Positions 54,369 to 62,766 of a DNA stretch of 64,000 bases are shown here, piece after piece. Below the pieces are notes generated by a model. It ran no database searches and was not told the DNA's origin. It saw nothing but the letters and a program-made list of their open reading frames with translations. The position numbers and the translations under genes are program-made. Origin of the DNA: a bacterium C-53 (lineage in GTDB: Bacteria > Bacillota > Clostridia > Lachnospirales > Lachnospiraceae); assembly GCA_003612525.1 (NCBI GenBank), contig RAZD01000009.1:106011-170010 (forward strand), in the 5' to 3' direction. How positions within the stretch are numbered: the stretch's first letter is position 1; every line of letters starts with the position of its first letter.

Positions 54369-54599
54369 CTAACCGTTGTTCCCCTCCGGGCTTTCCACCC
54401 TCGCAATCATATAATCCAGACAGGCAAGCTGCTCTTTTTCCTTTTTCAGCTCTTCACTTTTCTTCCTTCGGAAGCGACAGATAAGTCCGCACTGCCCACG
54501 TATGCTGCCTGTCTCCTGATAATACTTGTACTGCTCCAGCATCACGGAATCAGCCCCCTCCTCTGTTAATCTCTGACAAATCATTGTGTCTTCTTTCAT
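54369..54599 (-). CDS. Small helical protein, paralogue of the 55.7-kb protein
   Basis: A 76-aa protein from the ATG at 54599 (GGGGAG upstream). It shares length and a pattern with the protein at 55616-55849: LTEEGADSVMLEQYKYYQET and LKKEKEQLACLDYMIARVE here, against MADAGCDEGTAAGVLICLKQ and LLGAIHRNQSCIEYLDNILD there. It is divergent from lysR, with the ATAG-N7-CTAT site between the two start codons, so it is probably under LysR control. No function is known to me. Confidence 0.75.
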   Translation of the reverse strand: MKEDTMICQRLTEEGADSVMLEQYKYYQETGSIRGQCGLICRFRRKKSEELKKEKEQLACLDYMIARVESPEGNNG

Positions 54600-54624
54600 T
54601 TCCACTCCCCTGATCACTTGCAAA

Positions 54625-54672
54625 ATAGCAAAAAACTATATAAGATAGATTTAGATAGATCGTACGTATAAT
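54625..54672. promoter_or_regulatory. LysR binding site and lysR promoter
   Basis: ATAG-CAAAAAA-CTAT (54625-54639) is a perfect ATAG-N7-CTAT dyad of the LysR T-N11-A kind. A consensus TATAAT (54667-54672) without a good -35 follows, 20 nt before the lysR start, as expected for a regulated promoter. Confidence 0.65.
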
Positions 54673-54691
54673 ATAGAAGGAGTGCCCCACT

Positions 54692-55579
54692 ATGATTGAA
54701 ACGCGTTTGCTACAATATTTTCTTGCCGTTGCCGAAGAGCAAAGTATTACAAAGGCGGCGGAATATCTCCATATCTCCCAACCCACACTGTCTAAACAGA
54801 TGATGGACCTGGAAGAAAATCTCGGCAGGCAGCTTCTGGTCCGTGGCAGAAAAAAAGTTACGCTGACGGAAGATGGGACTTTTCTGCGGGGCCGCGCCCA
54901 GGAAATCATCTCTCTGATGGATAAAACAGAAAGCGCCTTCCGGGAAAATGAACAGAGCATCGCAGGTGATGTCTATATCGGATGCGGCGAGTACCGCTCC
55001 ACTTTTTCCATCATGCAAATCATCCGGTCCATACAGGAAGAATATCCTGACATCCGTTTCCACATTTTCAGCAGCAATGCAGATGCCATCATTGAACGGC
55101 TGGACAAAGGGCTTCTGGATATGGGCTTTTTACTCGCGCCGGAAATCATCCCCCGCTATGATTATCAAAAACTTCCGCTGCATGAAGCATGGGGCATCCT
55201 TATGCGAAAGGATTCTCCGCTTGCAAATCAAACGGATATTTCCTTACCGGAACTCGCCGGTCTGCCGCTGATCATGCCCAGCCAGACCTCCAACAGCGGC
55301 CATCTGTCCACATCTTTTGCGGAAGCGATGACAAAACCGAATATTGTCTGCACCTACAACCTGATCTATAACGCCGGGCTTATGGTGGAGGCCGGAATCG
55401 GCTATGCCCTGTGCATTGATGACCTGATCAATACCGCTGGCAGCCATCCCCTGACTTTCCGCCCCCTGTTTCCGAAACTTTATTCAGATGTATATCTTTT
55501 TACAAAAAAATACCAGGTTTTTTCAAAAGCTGCAAAACTGTTTCTGAACCGTCTGGAGAAAAATATATGCAACCTGTAA
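54692..55579 (+). CDS. LysR family transcriptional regulator
   Basis: A 295-aa regulator. The winged helix-turn-helix covers 1-60 (MIETRLLQYFLAVAEEQSIT, KAAEYLHISQPTLSKQMMDL) and the periplasmic-binding-like effector domain 90-290 (GDVYIGCGEYRSTFSIMQII near 89, LLDMGFLLAPEIIPRY, LTFRPLFPKLYSDVYLFTKK). AAGGAG stands 9 nt before the ATG. The binding core in its own promoter recurs upstream of the reductase, MATE and DUF3737 genes, so it is the likely regulator of all of them. The effector is unknown. Confidence 0.94.
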   Translation: MIETRLLQYFLAVAEEQSITKAAEYLHISQPTLSKQMMDLEENLGRQLLVRGRKKVTLTEDGTFLRGRAQEIISLMDKTESAFRENEQSIAGDVYIGCGEYRSTFSIMQIIRSIQEEYPDIRFHIFSSNADAIIERLDKGLLDMGFLLAPEIIPRYDYQKLPLHEAWGILMRKDSPLANQTDISLPELAGLPLIMPSQTSNSGHLSTSFAEAMTKPNIVCTYNLIYNAGLMVEAGIGYALCIDDLINTAGSHPLTFRPLFPKLYSDVYLFTKKYQVFSKAAKLFLNRLEKNICNL

Positions 55580-55615
55580 GTCCGATCGTCAGACCCATGC
55601 ACACGTATTCCATTA

Positions 55616-55849
55616 TCACGTACACTCTTTCCGCATCCTGTCCAAAATATTATCCAGGTATTCGATACAGGACTGGTTCCTGTGAATCGCACCAAGCAGT
55701 CTTTCTCTCTGTCTTTGCAGCAATAAAAGCCCTTTTTTCTTCTGCCCCTGCTTTAAGCAGATCAGAACGCCGGCAGCCGTGCCTTCATCACAACCGGCAT
55801 CTGCCATGTTCCGAATCAGTTCTTCCTCTGTCTGGTAGCCACTTAACAT
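55616..55849 (-). CDS. Small helical protein, paralogue of the 54.5-kb protein
   Basis: A 77-aa protein from the ATG at 55849 with AGGGG upstream; the longer frame (to 55957) overlaps the DUF3737 gene. Pattern: YQTEEELIRNMADAGCDEGT, KQGQKKKGLLLLQRQRERLL, RNQSCIEYLDNILDRMR. It matches the small protein on the other side of lysR in length and spacing of hydrophobic residues. It lies 96 nt downstream of the DUF3737 gene on the same strand and is probably co-transcribed with it. Confidence 0.75.
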   Translation of the reverse strand: MLSGYQTEEELIRNMADAGCDEGTAAGVLICLKQGQKKKGLLLLQRQRERLLGAIHRNQSCIEYLDNILDRMRKECT

Positions 55850-55944
55850 CTTAACACCCCTCAATCCTAACGTGACACAAAGCGACCGGTGCAGGTTCGG
55901 AAGAACACTGCATTTGCACTCTTGTGCATGCCGCTTGAATTTTC

Positions 55945-56832
55945 TCAGGCAGAACACTTTTCAGCTTCAGAAAATCTTTGCACACCTGACCGGAATATAA
56001 CCTCTCCCGTACATTCCATTACGGCATCGCTCCGGATGATCTCTCCCACACTGTCTGCAATGATCCTGCCGGATCTCGGATTTTTCACGGACAGAATATG
56101 TCCTTTCACATCCGCTTCCACATCTGAATATTCAAACGCCAAATCCGTATCTTCCATTGTGCAGTTTATCAGTGTCAAATTCTTGCAATAACACAGGGGC
56201 TGCGTTCCGATAATCTTACATCCTGTCAGCGTCAGGTTCTCGGAAAACCATCCAAGATACTCTCCTTTTATAATGCTGTCCTTCACTGTAACATTTCGAC
56301 TGTGCCAGAAAGCGTCCTTCGTATCCAGCTCGCAATCCTCTATCTCCAGATTCTCAATATACTGGAATGAATATTTCCCTTTCATCTTTACACTGCGCAG
56401 TTTCACATCCCGGCTGTCCATAAATAGATACTCCGACACAATATCCGTATCACTCAATATAATATCCCTTGATTTCCAGCCAAACTCCTGCGAATCCACC
56501 TGACAGCGTTCCAGACGGATATGTGCACACTCCCGCACTGCCTTAATCCCGCTCAACATACTATCCGTAATACTGCCATTTTCCGCATACCAGATTGCAG
56601 CGCGTGTTTTATCATCCATAGAAGACTCCGTCATGGTAAACCCCTTTACATGCCACAGAGGATAACGCAGGGAAAAACGGCAGTTCCTAAGCCCCACATC
56701 CTCAGACTCTTTCAGTACGGATTCTCCGTCGGCCGGGCCTGCAAATACACAGTCTGTCACATCTGCATTCTGCAAATGATACAACGCCCGCTCCTCATCA
56801 AATTGCTTTCCGATAATATTTATCCTTGTCAT
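55945..56832 (-). CDS. DUF3737 family protein (pentapeptide-like repeats)
   Basis: A 295-aa protein that folds as a right-handed beta-helix by its repeated short strands: SEDVGLRNCRFSLRYPLWHV, SRDVKLRSVKMKGKYSFQYI, IENLEIEDCELDTKDAFWHS, SRNVTVKDSIIKGEYLGWFS, SENLTLTGCKIIGTQPLCYC. This is the DUF3737 family, widespread in Firmicutes with no proven role. The 49-nt LysR-type element lies 155 nt upstream. The ATG at 56832 has GGAGG-like purines upstream. The small protein at 55616 follows it. Confidence 0.92.
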   Translation of the reverse strand: MTRINIIGKQFDEERALYHLQNADVTDCVFAGPADGESVLKESEDVGLRNCRFSLRYPLWHVKGFTMTESSMDDKTRAAIWYAENGSITDSMLSGIKAVRECAHIRLERCQVDSQEFGWKSRDIILSDTDIVSEYLFMDSRDVKLRSVKMKGKYSFQYIENLEIEDCELDTKDAFWHSRNVTVKDSIIKGEYLGWFSENLTLTGCKIIGTQPLCYCKNLTLINCTMEDTDLAFEYSDVEADVKGHILSVKNPRSGRIIADSVGEIIRSDAVMECTGEVIFRSGVQRFSEAEKCSA

Positions 56833-56985
56833 TTTTCTTTTCCTCCAGCCCTTTTATGATCAATGATTTTTCCTGTATATTTATCCGGTATAATCTGCTC
56901 CACAAACCGAACAGAAAATTGGACTTCTTCCAAATTTTTATCTGCCAGCAGTTATCCTATCTAAACTCTACACTTATTTATATAA

Positions 56986-57034
56986 AATAGCAAATATCTA
57001 TACCGAATGGCACTGCATTGGTTTTTGGAATGCC
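56986..57034 (-). promoter_or_regulatory. 49-nt LysR-type control element, copy C
   Basis: Holds a perfect ATAG-CAAATAT-CTAT dyad (56987-57001) and the conserved distal half ending GGAATGCC. It is 155 nt upstream of the DUF3737 start. The remaining gap 57035-57238 shows nothing recognisable. Confidence 0.65.
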
Positions 57035-57238
57035 TATTTAAGGGTTCAGGTAAATCCCATCCGAAACCACTTTCAAAACATAGGTCTTTAAGTAAAGTAT
57101 TCTTAATGACAACAAATTGTTAAAAATTACATCAGAGGCATATCCGAATCAAATATATCCTGAAAACCCAAAATAATGAATCCGATGTAGTAAGCTTGCT
57201 ATTACACAATTTGGAAGCGTAAAATATACAAAAATCTA

Positions 57239-57269
57239 TTGACTTAAAGTGCACTTTATAATTTATGAT
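57239..57269 (+). promoter_or_regulatory. MerR-type promoter with 19-bp spacer and dyad
   Basis: TTGACT (57239-57244) and TATGAT (57264-57269) are 19 bp apart, the stretched spacing typical of MerR-activated promoters. The perfect palindrome AAAGTGCACTTT (57246-57257) lies in the spacer. It precedes the merR gene by 21 nt. Confidence 0.75.
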
Positions 57270-57290
57270 AGAGCGAAAAGGTGGATTTAA

Positions 57291-57710
57291 ATGTATTCAG
57301 CAAAGGAAGCAGCCAAAATAACCGGATTATCAACGGCAACTTTGAGATATTATGAAAAAGAAACATTATTGCCCCCAATCTCCAGAGACAGCAAGAAATA
57401 CCGGCAATATACAGACGAGGATATTGAATAGATAAAAATGATACAGTGTATGCGCACGGCAAACATTCCCATCCATTCTATTAAAGAATATGTTTCACTG
57501 CTAATACAGGGCGGAAAAACACTTGAGCAGCGTTTTATTATGGTACAGAATCACATGAAAGAAATAAAAAAGCAAATGATTCATCTACAGAACGCCCTTA
57601 ACCTGACACAAAAAAAATTATTGTTCTACGAAAACCTTTTAGCAGATTCTTCCTATAAAAATATGCCATATAGTGAAGAATGGAAATTATTTCATCACGG
57701 AGAGACTTAA
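57291..57710 (+). pseudogene. MerR family regulator interrupted by an amber codon
   Basis: From the ATG at 57291 the frame reads MYSAKEAAKITGLSTATLRY, then SRDSKKYRQYTDEDIE and a TAG at 57429-57431, where MerR proteins have Trp (DIEWIKMIQCMR). It then stays in frame as IKMIQCMRTANIPIHSIKEY and a C-terminal coiled-coil helix to 57710. A single TGG-to-TAG change explains the break. The full product would be 139 aa, normal for the family. Its promoter and the next gene look intact, so loss may be recent, or a suppressor may restore it. Confidence 0.8.
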
Positions 57711-57735
57711 AGAGAAAAACAGGAGGAAATCAAAA

Positions 57736-57945
57736 ATGCCTTACATCACAATAGAAAGCGGTATTTTATCAGATACGCAAAAAGAGGAACTGATGAAACA
57801 ATTAACGGAAGTATCTTCTGAAATCATGAAAATACCCCAGGAATTTTTTATGATAACCATAAAGGAAGTGCCGGATAAAAACTTTGGCATTGGTGGAAAA
57901 ACCATTGATAAGGTAAAAGCACAGTATATTCAGACACAAATGTAG
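57736..57945 (+). CDS. 4-oxalocrotonate tautomerase family protein
   Basis: A 69-aa tautomerase starting at the ATG at 57736 (AGGAGG 9 nt upstream). After removal of Met the N-terminal Pro1 (MPYITIESGIL) is the catalytic base of the superfamily. Other family features: KEELMKQLTEVSSEIMKIPQ and FMITIKEVPDKNFGIGGKT. It would form a hexamer and act on enol/keto substrates; the substrate is unknown. It lies 25 nt after the broken merR gene in one transcript from the MerR-type promoter. Confidence 0.92.
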   Translation: MPYITIESGILSDTQKEELMKQLTEVSSEIMKIPQEFFMITIKEVPDKNFGIGGKTIDKVKAQYIQTQM

Positions 57946-57997
57946 ACCGGAGTCCTGTTTATGTTTATACATGTTTTTTGATTTTTCTGCATACCGA

Positions 57998-58143
57998 TCA
58001 GGCATTAGCAGCAGAAATACGATATGTGGGCTCTGCCCACACCCGGCCTACGGAATAAGACTGGGTATTTCTGGCAATACTGCTAATGCCGATGAAATAA
58101 GGCCGGGACATTCTTTGGGATAAGATGTGGTGTCCCGGTTTTT
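57998..58143 (+). terminator. Structured region ending in a rho-independent terminator
   Basis: A long-range pair (GGCATTAGCAG near 57999 with CTGCTAATGCC ending at 58090) holds an inner GTGGGC/GCCCAC hairpin. Next, CCGGGACA (58103-58110) pairs with TGTCCCGG (58131-58138) and is followed by TTTTTCTTTTT, a clear plus-strand terminator for the merR-tautomerase unit. Confidence 0.65.
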
Positions 58144-58147
58144 CTTT

Positions 58148-58620
58148 TTACAGGTATTGTGTGAACCGTTCTCCATACAGGACGATTAACTGGTTGAGTA
58201 CCTGATCCCAGTTCCTGTAGCGTCGCGTCCACTTTTTGACCACGTTCCCTCTAGCAGGATAGAGCATTTTTTCCGGTGCAGTGTCGCTTGGAAATACACT
58301 TTTTGTCTTTGTAACTTTCCGATACTGGCGGTTAAGCCCTTCTATGATATTTCTTTCCCCATTTCTCCCTGATCTTTTCCAGCTCCGAAAAGGCAGCTGT
58401 CTCGTTGGCGCCCACTGTGATACTTAGGATATCTTTGAAGCTGTCCTTTAGTAGGCTGTAAACATCAGCCACGCTGTTAAGGTTGTTATCTGCAATCATC
58501 TGTCGTATTTGTTGTTTTGTTGCTGGCATAAAAATACTCCTTTTCGATAAGAATTGTCATATCTTGATTCTTACCAAAAAGAGGTATTTTTTCCATAGAC
58601 ACAAACTATTTTACACTACC
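58148..58620 (-). mobile_element. Degenerate IS256-type insertion sequence
   Basis: The minus-strand frame from 58529 begins MPATKQQIRQMIADNNLNSV, ADVYSLLKDSFKDIL, the N-terminus of an IS256-type Mutator transposase, then jumps to KIREKWGKKYHRRA from its C-terminal part. A second frame gives the true C-terminus (LNRQYRKVTKTKSVFPSDTA, VVKKWTRRYRNWDQVLNQL) to a stop at 58148. The catalytic centre is missing. A terminal-repeat-like GTGTAAAATAGTTTGTGTC lies at about 58595-58613; no matching end is visible on the other side. The element cannot move by itself. Confidence 0.75.
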
Positions 58621-59037
58621 TTATATGTCTTCCACATCAATTACTTTTATGCCAGCCGTTTTCAGCATTTCTGCAAATACACCCTGCCCCTCAATAAGTT
58701 TTCCGCTAAAAGTCCCATCATATATTTGGTTAACCCCACAACTGGGGCTCCTTGACTGCAAAATAGCCATATCTATTTTCTCATCTAAAGCCTGCCTTAA
58801 TGCCAGAGACGCGCCTTCACGAAATTCCCTACTCACACTTATTCCGTCTTCTGTCATAATCATTCCGTCTACAATTTCAGCAGGTTTTCTGGGTACATTG
58901 AGGCCACCTGATACTTCCGGACAAACTGCTATTACTTCATGCCCTCTGATAAACTCGATAACTTTTTTATTATAATTATTCGATCCATTATATTTACAAT
59001 TTTCACCTAAAAGACATGCACTTACAAGTACTTTCAT
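58621..59037 (-). CDS. DUF523 family protein
   Basis: A 138-aa protein, full length for DUF523: VSACLLGENCKYNGSNNYNK at the start, VIAVCPEVSGGLNVPRKPAE near 35, then ILQSRSPSCGVNQIYDGTFS near 92. Conserved cysteines suggest metal or cluster binding, but the function is unknown. It lies 12 nt after the small membrane protein gene in an apparent TetR-membrane protein-DUF523 operon. Its stop lies at the edge of the IS256-type remnant. Confidence 0.9.
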   Translation of the reverse strand: MKVLVSACLLGENCKYNGSNNYNKKVIEFIRGHEVIAVCPEVSGGLNVPRKPAEIVDGMIMTEDGISVSREFREGASLALRQALDEKIDMAILQSRSPSCGVNQIYDGTFSGKLIEGQGVFAEMLKTAGIKVIDVEDI

Positions 59038-59049
59038 TGAATACTCCTT

Positions 59050-59445
59050 CTAATTGCCTGCTATTTCCTTTTCTCCATAGTATTGTGTCAACATCAGTAT
59101 TAACGCACTACTCGCAAACACCCCATCCATAATTCCTGCCGGCAATAAAAACATCATTAAAACCATTGTTATAATACAATTGATTACAGAAAGCATAAAT
59201 CCCCACATTTTGTTCTTCAGTAATCCAATTGCACCAACAGTTCGCACTACACCATATATAGCCCCCATAATAATCATCATATTTAGATTATCTTGAAAGT
59301 AGGGGAACTTAAACGAAAAATACCGCTCCAAATCAAACGTATCAGTTCCAAAAAGCATAGCAGGTATAAAGCAAAATGCACCGCCAATTTCCATAAATCC
59401 GCCGTGGATAATCATTATCAATGAGGCTATTTTATATCTTTGCAT
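59050..59445 (-). CDS. Small four-helix membrane protein
   Basis: A 131-aa integral membrane protein with helices near 5-30 (ASLIMIIHGGFMEIGGAFCF), 52-75 (NLNMMIIMGAIYGVVRTVGA), 80-102 (WGFMLSVINCIITMVLMMFL) and 105-122. No family is recognised. It lies 6 nt after the TetR gene and before DUF523, so the regulator probably controls it. Confidence 0.8.
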   Translation of the reverse strand: MQRYKIASLIMIIHGGFMEIGGAFCFIPAMLFGTDTFDLERYFSFKFPYFQDNLNMMIIMGAIYGVVRTVGAIGLLKNKMWGFMLSVINCIITMVLMMFLLPAGIMDGVFASSALILMLTQYYGEKEIAGN

Positions 59446-59451
59446 AATATA

Positions 59452-60027
59452 TCAGGCTCCTTTTTCATCAGACATATTTTTTAACATTCCTATAAATATT
59501 TCTGTCAACATTGTGTCTATTTCCCCGTCTGTAAAAATACATACTTTTGTAGCTATAAGTGTCGCAATTCCGTGTGTATATATCCATAGGTGACGATACA
59601 ACGTGTTTGCAATGTTCCTCGAAACACCATATTGAGTTTGTATAGACAAAATTATTCTCTCATAATAATTATCAAGTGCAAGCCTGTTATCAACCGTCAT
59701 AGTATCAAATTTTTCTGACATAAATAAAAGCTGAAATAATTTTGGTTCATCTTTTGCAAATTGAATATATTGTTCCCCGGCTCCCTTAAATGCCGGGGTT
59801 TGTGATAAGCCTTTTCGTGTATATTCGTTATATTTGTTTCGGGCGGCGTTCAAAACTGCCTGTTGTACTTCTTCCATGTTTTGAAATACAGTAAAAACAG
59901 GTCTCGCAGAACTGTCAAGTCTTGCTCCTAATGCTCTGGCGGATAAAGACTCTATTCCATTTTCCTGTACAATACCTAGTGCGGTTTGTACGATTTCATC
60001 CCGTGTAAACTTCGCTTTTGGTGGCAT
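59452..60027 (-). CDS. TetR family regulator
   Basis: A 191-aa regulator with an N-terminal helix-turn-helix (FTRDEIVQTALGIVQENGIE, SLSARALGARLDSSARPVF) and a C-terminal helical domain of the TetR_C_13-like kind (FAKDEPKLFQLLFMSEKFDT near 98). It heads an operon with a small membrane protein and DUF523. An inverted repeat 36-65 nt upstream (60064-60092) is the likely operator. Confidence 0.92.
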   Translation of the reverse strand: MPPKAKFTRDEIVQTALGIVQENGIESLSARALGARLDSSARPVFTVFQNMEEVQQAVLNAARNKYNEYTRKGLSQTPAFKGAGEQYIQFAKDEPKLFQLLFMSEKFDTMTVDNRLALDNYYERIILSIQTQYGVSRNIANTLYRHLWIYTHGIATLIATKVCIFTDGEIDTMLTEIFIGMLKNMSDEKGA

Positions 60028-60063
60028 TTTTTATCCTTCTTCCAACTTTTGAATGTCCATTAT

Positions 60064-60092
60064 AAAACATATGTATTAAAACATGTGTTTTA
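60064..60092 (-). promoter_or_regulatory. TetR operator candidate
   Basis: AAAACATATGT and ACATGTGTTTT form an imperfect inverted repeat just upstream of the TetR gene at 60027. The following region 60093-60308 shows no convincing gene. Confidence 0.5.
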
Positions 60093-60308
60093 ATTATACT
60101 GCAATAAAATTTAATGTCAAGAAGCTTCAAAGAGAAGTGGTATTTCATAATGGAAAAAGAAATAAAAAGGGATTCGTAGTAGCCGACATTGTGAGAATGC
60201 ATATAACTGGCGGTCTATCTCTTATTTTTATATCATTTTCTACTCCCTGCCTTTTATTGATTTATAAAGTCTTCAAAACCATTCAATAAAAAATTAAACA
60301 GAAAAAAC

Positions 60309-60800
60309 TCAGAGTAACAAATCGTTTAGACGAATAATCTTACTTCCTTTGTTCTCATAATAGTGTATCATTTCATTAATTTTCTTTTTATCATAACTGG
60401 TGATGCAATCTGATAATACATTAACTCCATAATTTGCCTTACATAGGTTGTAACAAGTCGATTTAACACAAGCAGCTGCGTCTGCTCCGGTTATGTAAAA
60501 ATCACAGATTTCGTTCTGCCGAATAAAATCTGTAAATCCTTCACTGGTTAATGCATTCCCCTTATATTTCGTAAAAATATTTTCTGATACTATTTTCAAA
60601 TCAGAAGCAAATTCAGCTCCGGGTGTATTGGGTTTAAATGTTCTTGTACCCGCTGACAAATTTTCATGTCTGATATAAACAACATGAATATCCTCATTAA
60701 CAGCCCATTCAATCGCCTGGTTGATATTTCCAATAATTTCTTTATAATTCTTTGTTATGTCTTTTTGAATATCAATTACTACTAACGCTTTTTTCTGCAT
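60309..60800 (-). CDS. Isochorismatase family cysteine hydrolase
   Basis: About 163 aa; the ATG at 60800 has AGGAGG 7 nt upstream. The catalytic triad is visible: Asp in LVVIDIQKDI (near 9), Lys in IFTKYKGNA (near 84) and Cys in DAAACVKSTCYNLC (near 118). Family members hydrolyse amides such as nicotinamide or related ureido compounds; the substrate here is unknown. It is divergent from the YafY-type regulator at 60924, with a perfect operator between, so it is probably that regulator's target. Confidence 0.9.
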   Translation of the reverse strand: MQKKALVVIDIQKDITKNYKEIIGNINQAIEWAVNEDIHVVYIRHENLSAGTRTFKPNTPGAEFASDLKIVSENIFTKYKGNALTSEGFTDFIRQNEICDFYITGADAAACVKSTCYNLCKANYGVNVLSDCITSYDKKKINEMIHYYENKGSKIIRLNDLLL

Positions 60801-60859
60801 ACCGTTTCCTCCTGACAAACCAGATTCATTTGTTATAACTTAAATTTATTATAATCCAT

Positions 60860-60887
60860 GATTGTTGACATCAATCTGTCAACAATC
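60860..60887. promoter_or_regulatory. Perfect operator between isochorismatase and YafY-type genes
   Basis: GATTGTTGACA (60860-60870) and its exact complement (60877-60887) are 6 nt apart. It resembles the TGACA-N5-TGTCA site of the other YafY-type gene at 51913. Confidence 0.75.
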
Positions 60888-60923
60888 TATAATTAGGAAA
60901 AAATTTTGAATGGTGAATATCAA

Positions 60924-61901
60924 ATGAAAATAGACAGACTTGTCAGCATTATTATGATACTGCTTAACAAAAAGCGGATAGGCACGCAAGAATTAGCAGA
61001 TATGTTTGAAGTCTCGCCCCGCACAATTTACCGTGACATAGACACTATCAATATGGCAGGGATTCCAGTCCGCTCAACGTCAGGAGTGGGCGGCGGCTTT
61101 GAAATTATGCAAGAATACAAGATTGATAAAAAGTTTTTCTCTGCTGATGATCTTTCCATACTTTTAATGGGACTTTCCAGTCTTTCAGGCATAGTCCGAG
61201 ACGATGAAGTTGTACATGCACTTGCAAAAGTCAAGAGCTTTCTTCCCGCTGAAAAAGCAAATGAAATTGAATTAAAAGCAAATCAAATCACCATAGATTT
61301 CAGTCACTGGATCGGAAACAACAACATACAGCCATATTTGGAAATAATCAAATCCGCGCTACAGGAAAAACGGCTGCTTTTGTTTGAATATGTGGCTCAC
61401 CACGGAAATAAAACAGTACGAACAGCCGAGCCGTATCAACTTGTATTAAAAGGAAGTCACTGGTATTTGCAAGCATATTGCAATGTAAGAAATGCGTTCC
61501 GTTTATTCAGAATATCCCGTATGTCAAATCTAAAAATACTAGATGAGACTTTTCCACCACGCAAATACCACGCACCGGTTTTAGACTTCTCGAAAATTTG
61601 GGAAACCATGCAAATAAAAATCAAAATCCGTATTCATAAATCCATAATGGACAAAGTACTTGATTATTGTACCTATGAGAACTTTTCGCCAGACGGTCAT
61701 GAGCATTACATTGTTGATTTTCCTTTCATAGAAAACGACTACTACTATGATATACTTCTCGGATTTGGAAATAAATGCGAATGTTTGGAGCCACAGCACA
61801 TTCGCGAAAATATGAGGCATAAAATACATGATATTGCAATCATATACGAGAGAGACTATGAAATTCCAAAAGTAACTTTTAACAACAATAACGGACAATA
61901 A
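60924..61901 (+). CDS. YafY-type transcriptional regulator (HTH_11 plus WYL domain)
   Basis: About 325 aa. The frame opens at a TTG (60906), but the ATG at 60924 begins MKIDRLVSIIMILLNKKRIG, the normal family start. The helix-turn-helix (TQELADMFEVSPRTIYRDID near 22) is followed by a WYL domain (LLLFEYVAHHGNKTVRTAEP near 150, GSHWYLQAYCNVRNAFRLFR near 177) and its C-terminal extension. It is divergent from the isochorismatase gene and probably represses both through the operator at 60860-60887. The gap 61902-62065 shows nothing convincing. Confidence 0.92.
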   Translation: MKIDRLVSIIMILLNKKRIGTQELADMFEVSPRTIYRDIDTINMAGIPVRSTSGVGGGFEIMQEYKIDKKFFSADDLSILLMGLSSLSGIVRDDEVVHALAKVKSFLPAEKANEIELKANQITIDFSHWIGNNNIQPYLEIIKSALQEKRLLLFEYVAHHGNKTVRTAEPYQLVLKGSHWYLQAYCNVRNAFRLFRISRMSNLKILDETFPPRKYHAPVLDFSKIWETMQIKIKIRIHKSIMDKVLDYCTYENFSPDGHEHYIVDFPFIENDYYYDILLGFGNKCECLEPQHIRENMRHKIHDIAIIYERDYEIPKVTFNNNNGQ

Positions 61902-62065
61902 TGAGAGCATTATGAACAAAAGCAGCGTCAACTGCATTGCCGGCTGGATACATTCACAGCAAGCGAAATCTGTCCGGCCGACAACGGGCAAGGCAGATTT
62001 ACGGAAAAAGGACGCCCTTTTCCCATACTTGCTGCGAAACACCTCACTTTAGCAGATATCTGAAT

Positions 62066-62689
62066 CTATATTAAAATATTGATTCTCTGATATTTTACTG
62101 TTTGATCTAAAAGCAACTCTCTACTGCCAACGGACCCTTCTGCACTGATCGTATCCTCCATTGCACTGACACTTTCTTCTGTTATATCTTCAAGCATTTC
62201 TTCCGTTGACTCAGCAATTTCCTCTGTCAGCTCTGTCACTTCCTCCTGCATTTTCTCCATGCTTTCCGTCAGCTCGCCCTTGTTTTCGTCTGTTCCGAGC
62301 GCTTCTTCTGCTATATCCTCCCGTCTTTCTTCGGCAGTCTTAGGCTCAAATTTCTCTACTCCCTCGGCAATCTTCTCGCCGATCTCTCTCGCCTCATCCA
62401 TTGCGTGCCACATCTGTTCCTGATTATATTGCATTTTTACAGCAGAAATTTCACTCTCATACGAATGAAACCTACCCAGCTTCTCCATAATATCTTCAGG
62501 AGTATTGCACTCCATGTTTTTCAGGCTTTCTTTCTGATTTTCCCAAAATGTAATCTGACTTTGTGCTTTTTGCTGACGTTCCGCCTTTTCCTGCACACTT
62601 TTTAATCCTGCTCTCTGCATCATGGGAAGATTGCCTTCAAATATGGAATTGCCCCTATTAGATGCCGTATTGAACAATGCAACATTCAC
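62066..62689 (-). CDS. Hypothetical acidic coiled-coil protein
   Basis: A 207-aa protein. AGGAGG stands 10 nt before the ATG. Residues 25-105 are a charged helix (RAGLKSVQEKAERQQKAQSQ) and residues 110-175 are very acidic with a repeating Glu-Thr pattern (EKMQEEVTELTEEIAESTEE). No signal peptide, membrane segment or known domain is seen. It is 77 nt downstream of the FliD-like gene on the same strand and probably works with it. Confidence 0.75.
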   Translation of the reverse strand: MNVALFNTASNRGNSIFEGNLPMMQRAGLKSVQEKAERQQKAQSQITFWENQKESLKNMECNTPEDIMEKLGRFHSYESEISAVKMQYNQEQMWHAMDEAREIGEKIAEGVEKFEPKTAEERREDIAEEALGTDENKGELTESMEKMQEEVTELTEEIAESTEEMLEDITEESVSAMEDTISAEGSVGSRELLLDQTVKYQRINILI

Positions 62690-62766
62690 AAAATCACCTC
62701 CTGATATAAATAGTGGATGCTTTCAAAAAATACATTTATAAAGCAAACCACTGATCTCAAGCAAAC

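Noticed and set aside
60083..60289. Plus-strand frame of 68 codons with hydrophobic end
   Set aside because: No ribosome site, starts inside the TetR operator region, and has no family resemblance.
61911..62039. Short plus-strand frame of 42 codons after the second YafY-type gene
   Set aside because: No ribosome site and no similarity that I can see; probably chance.
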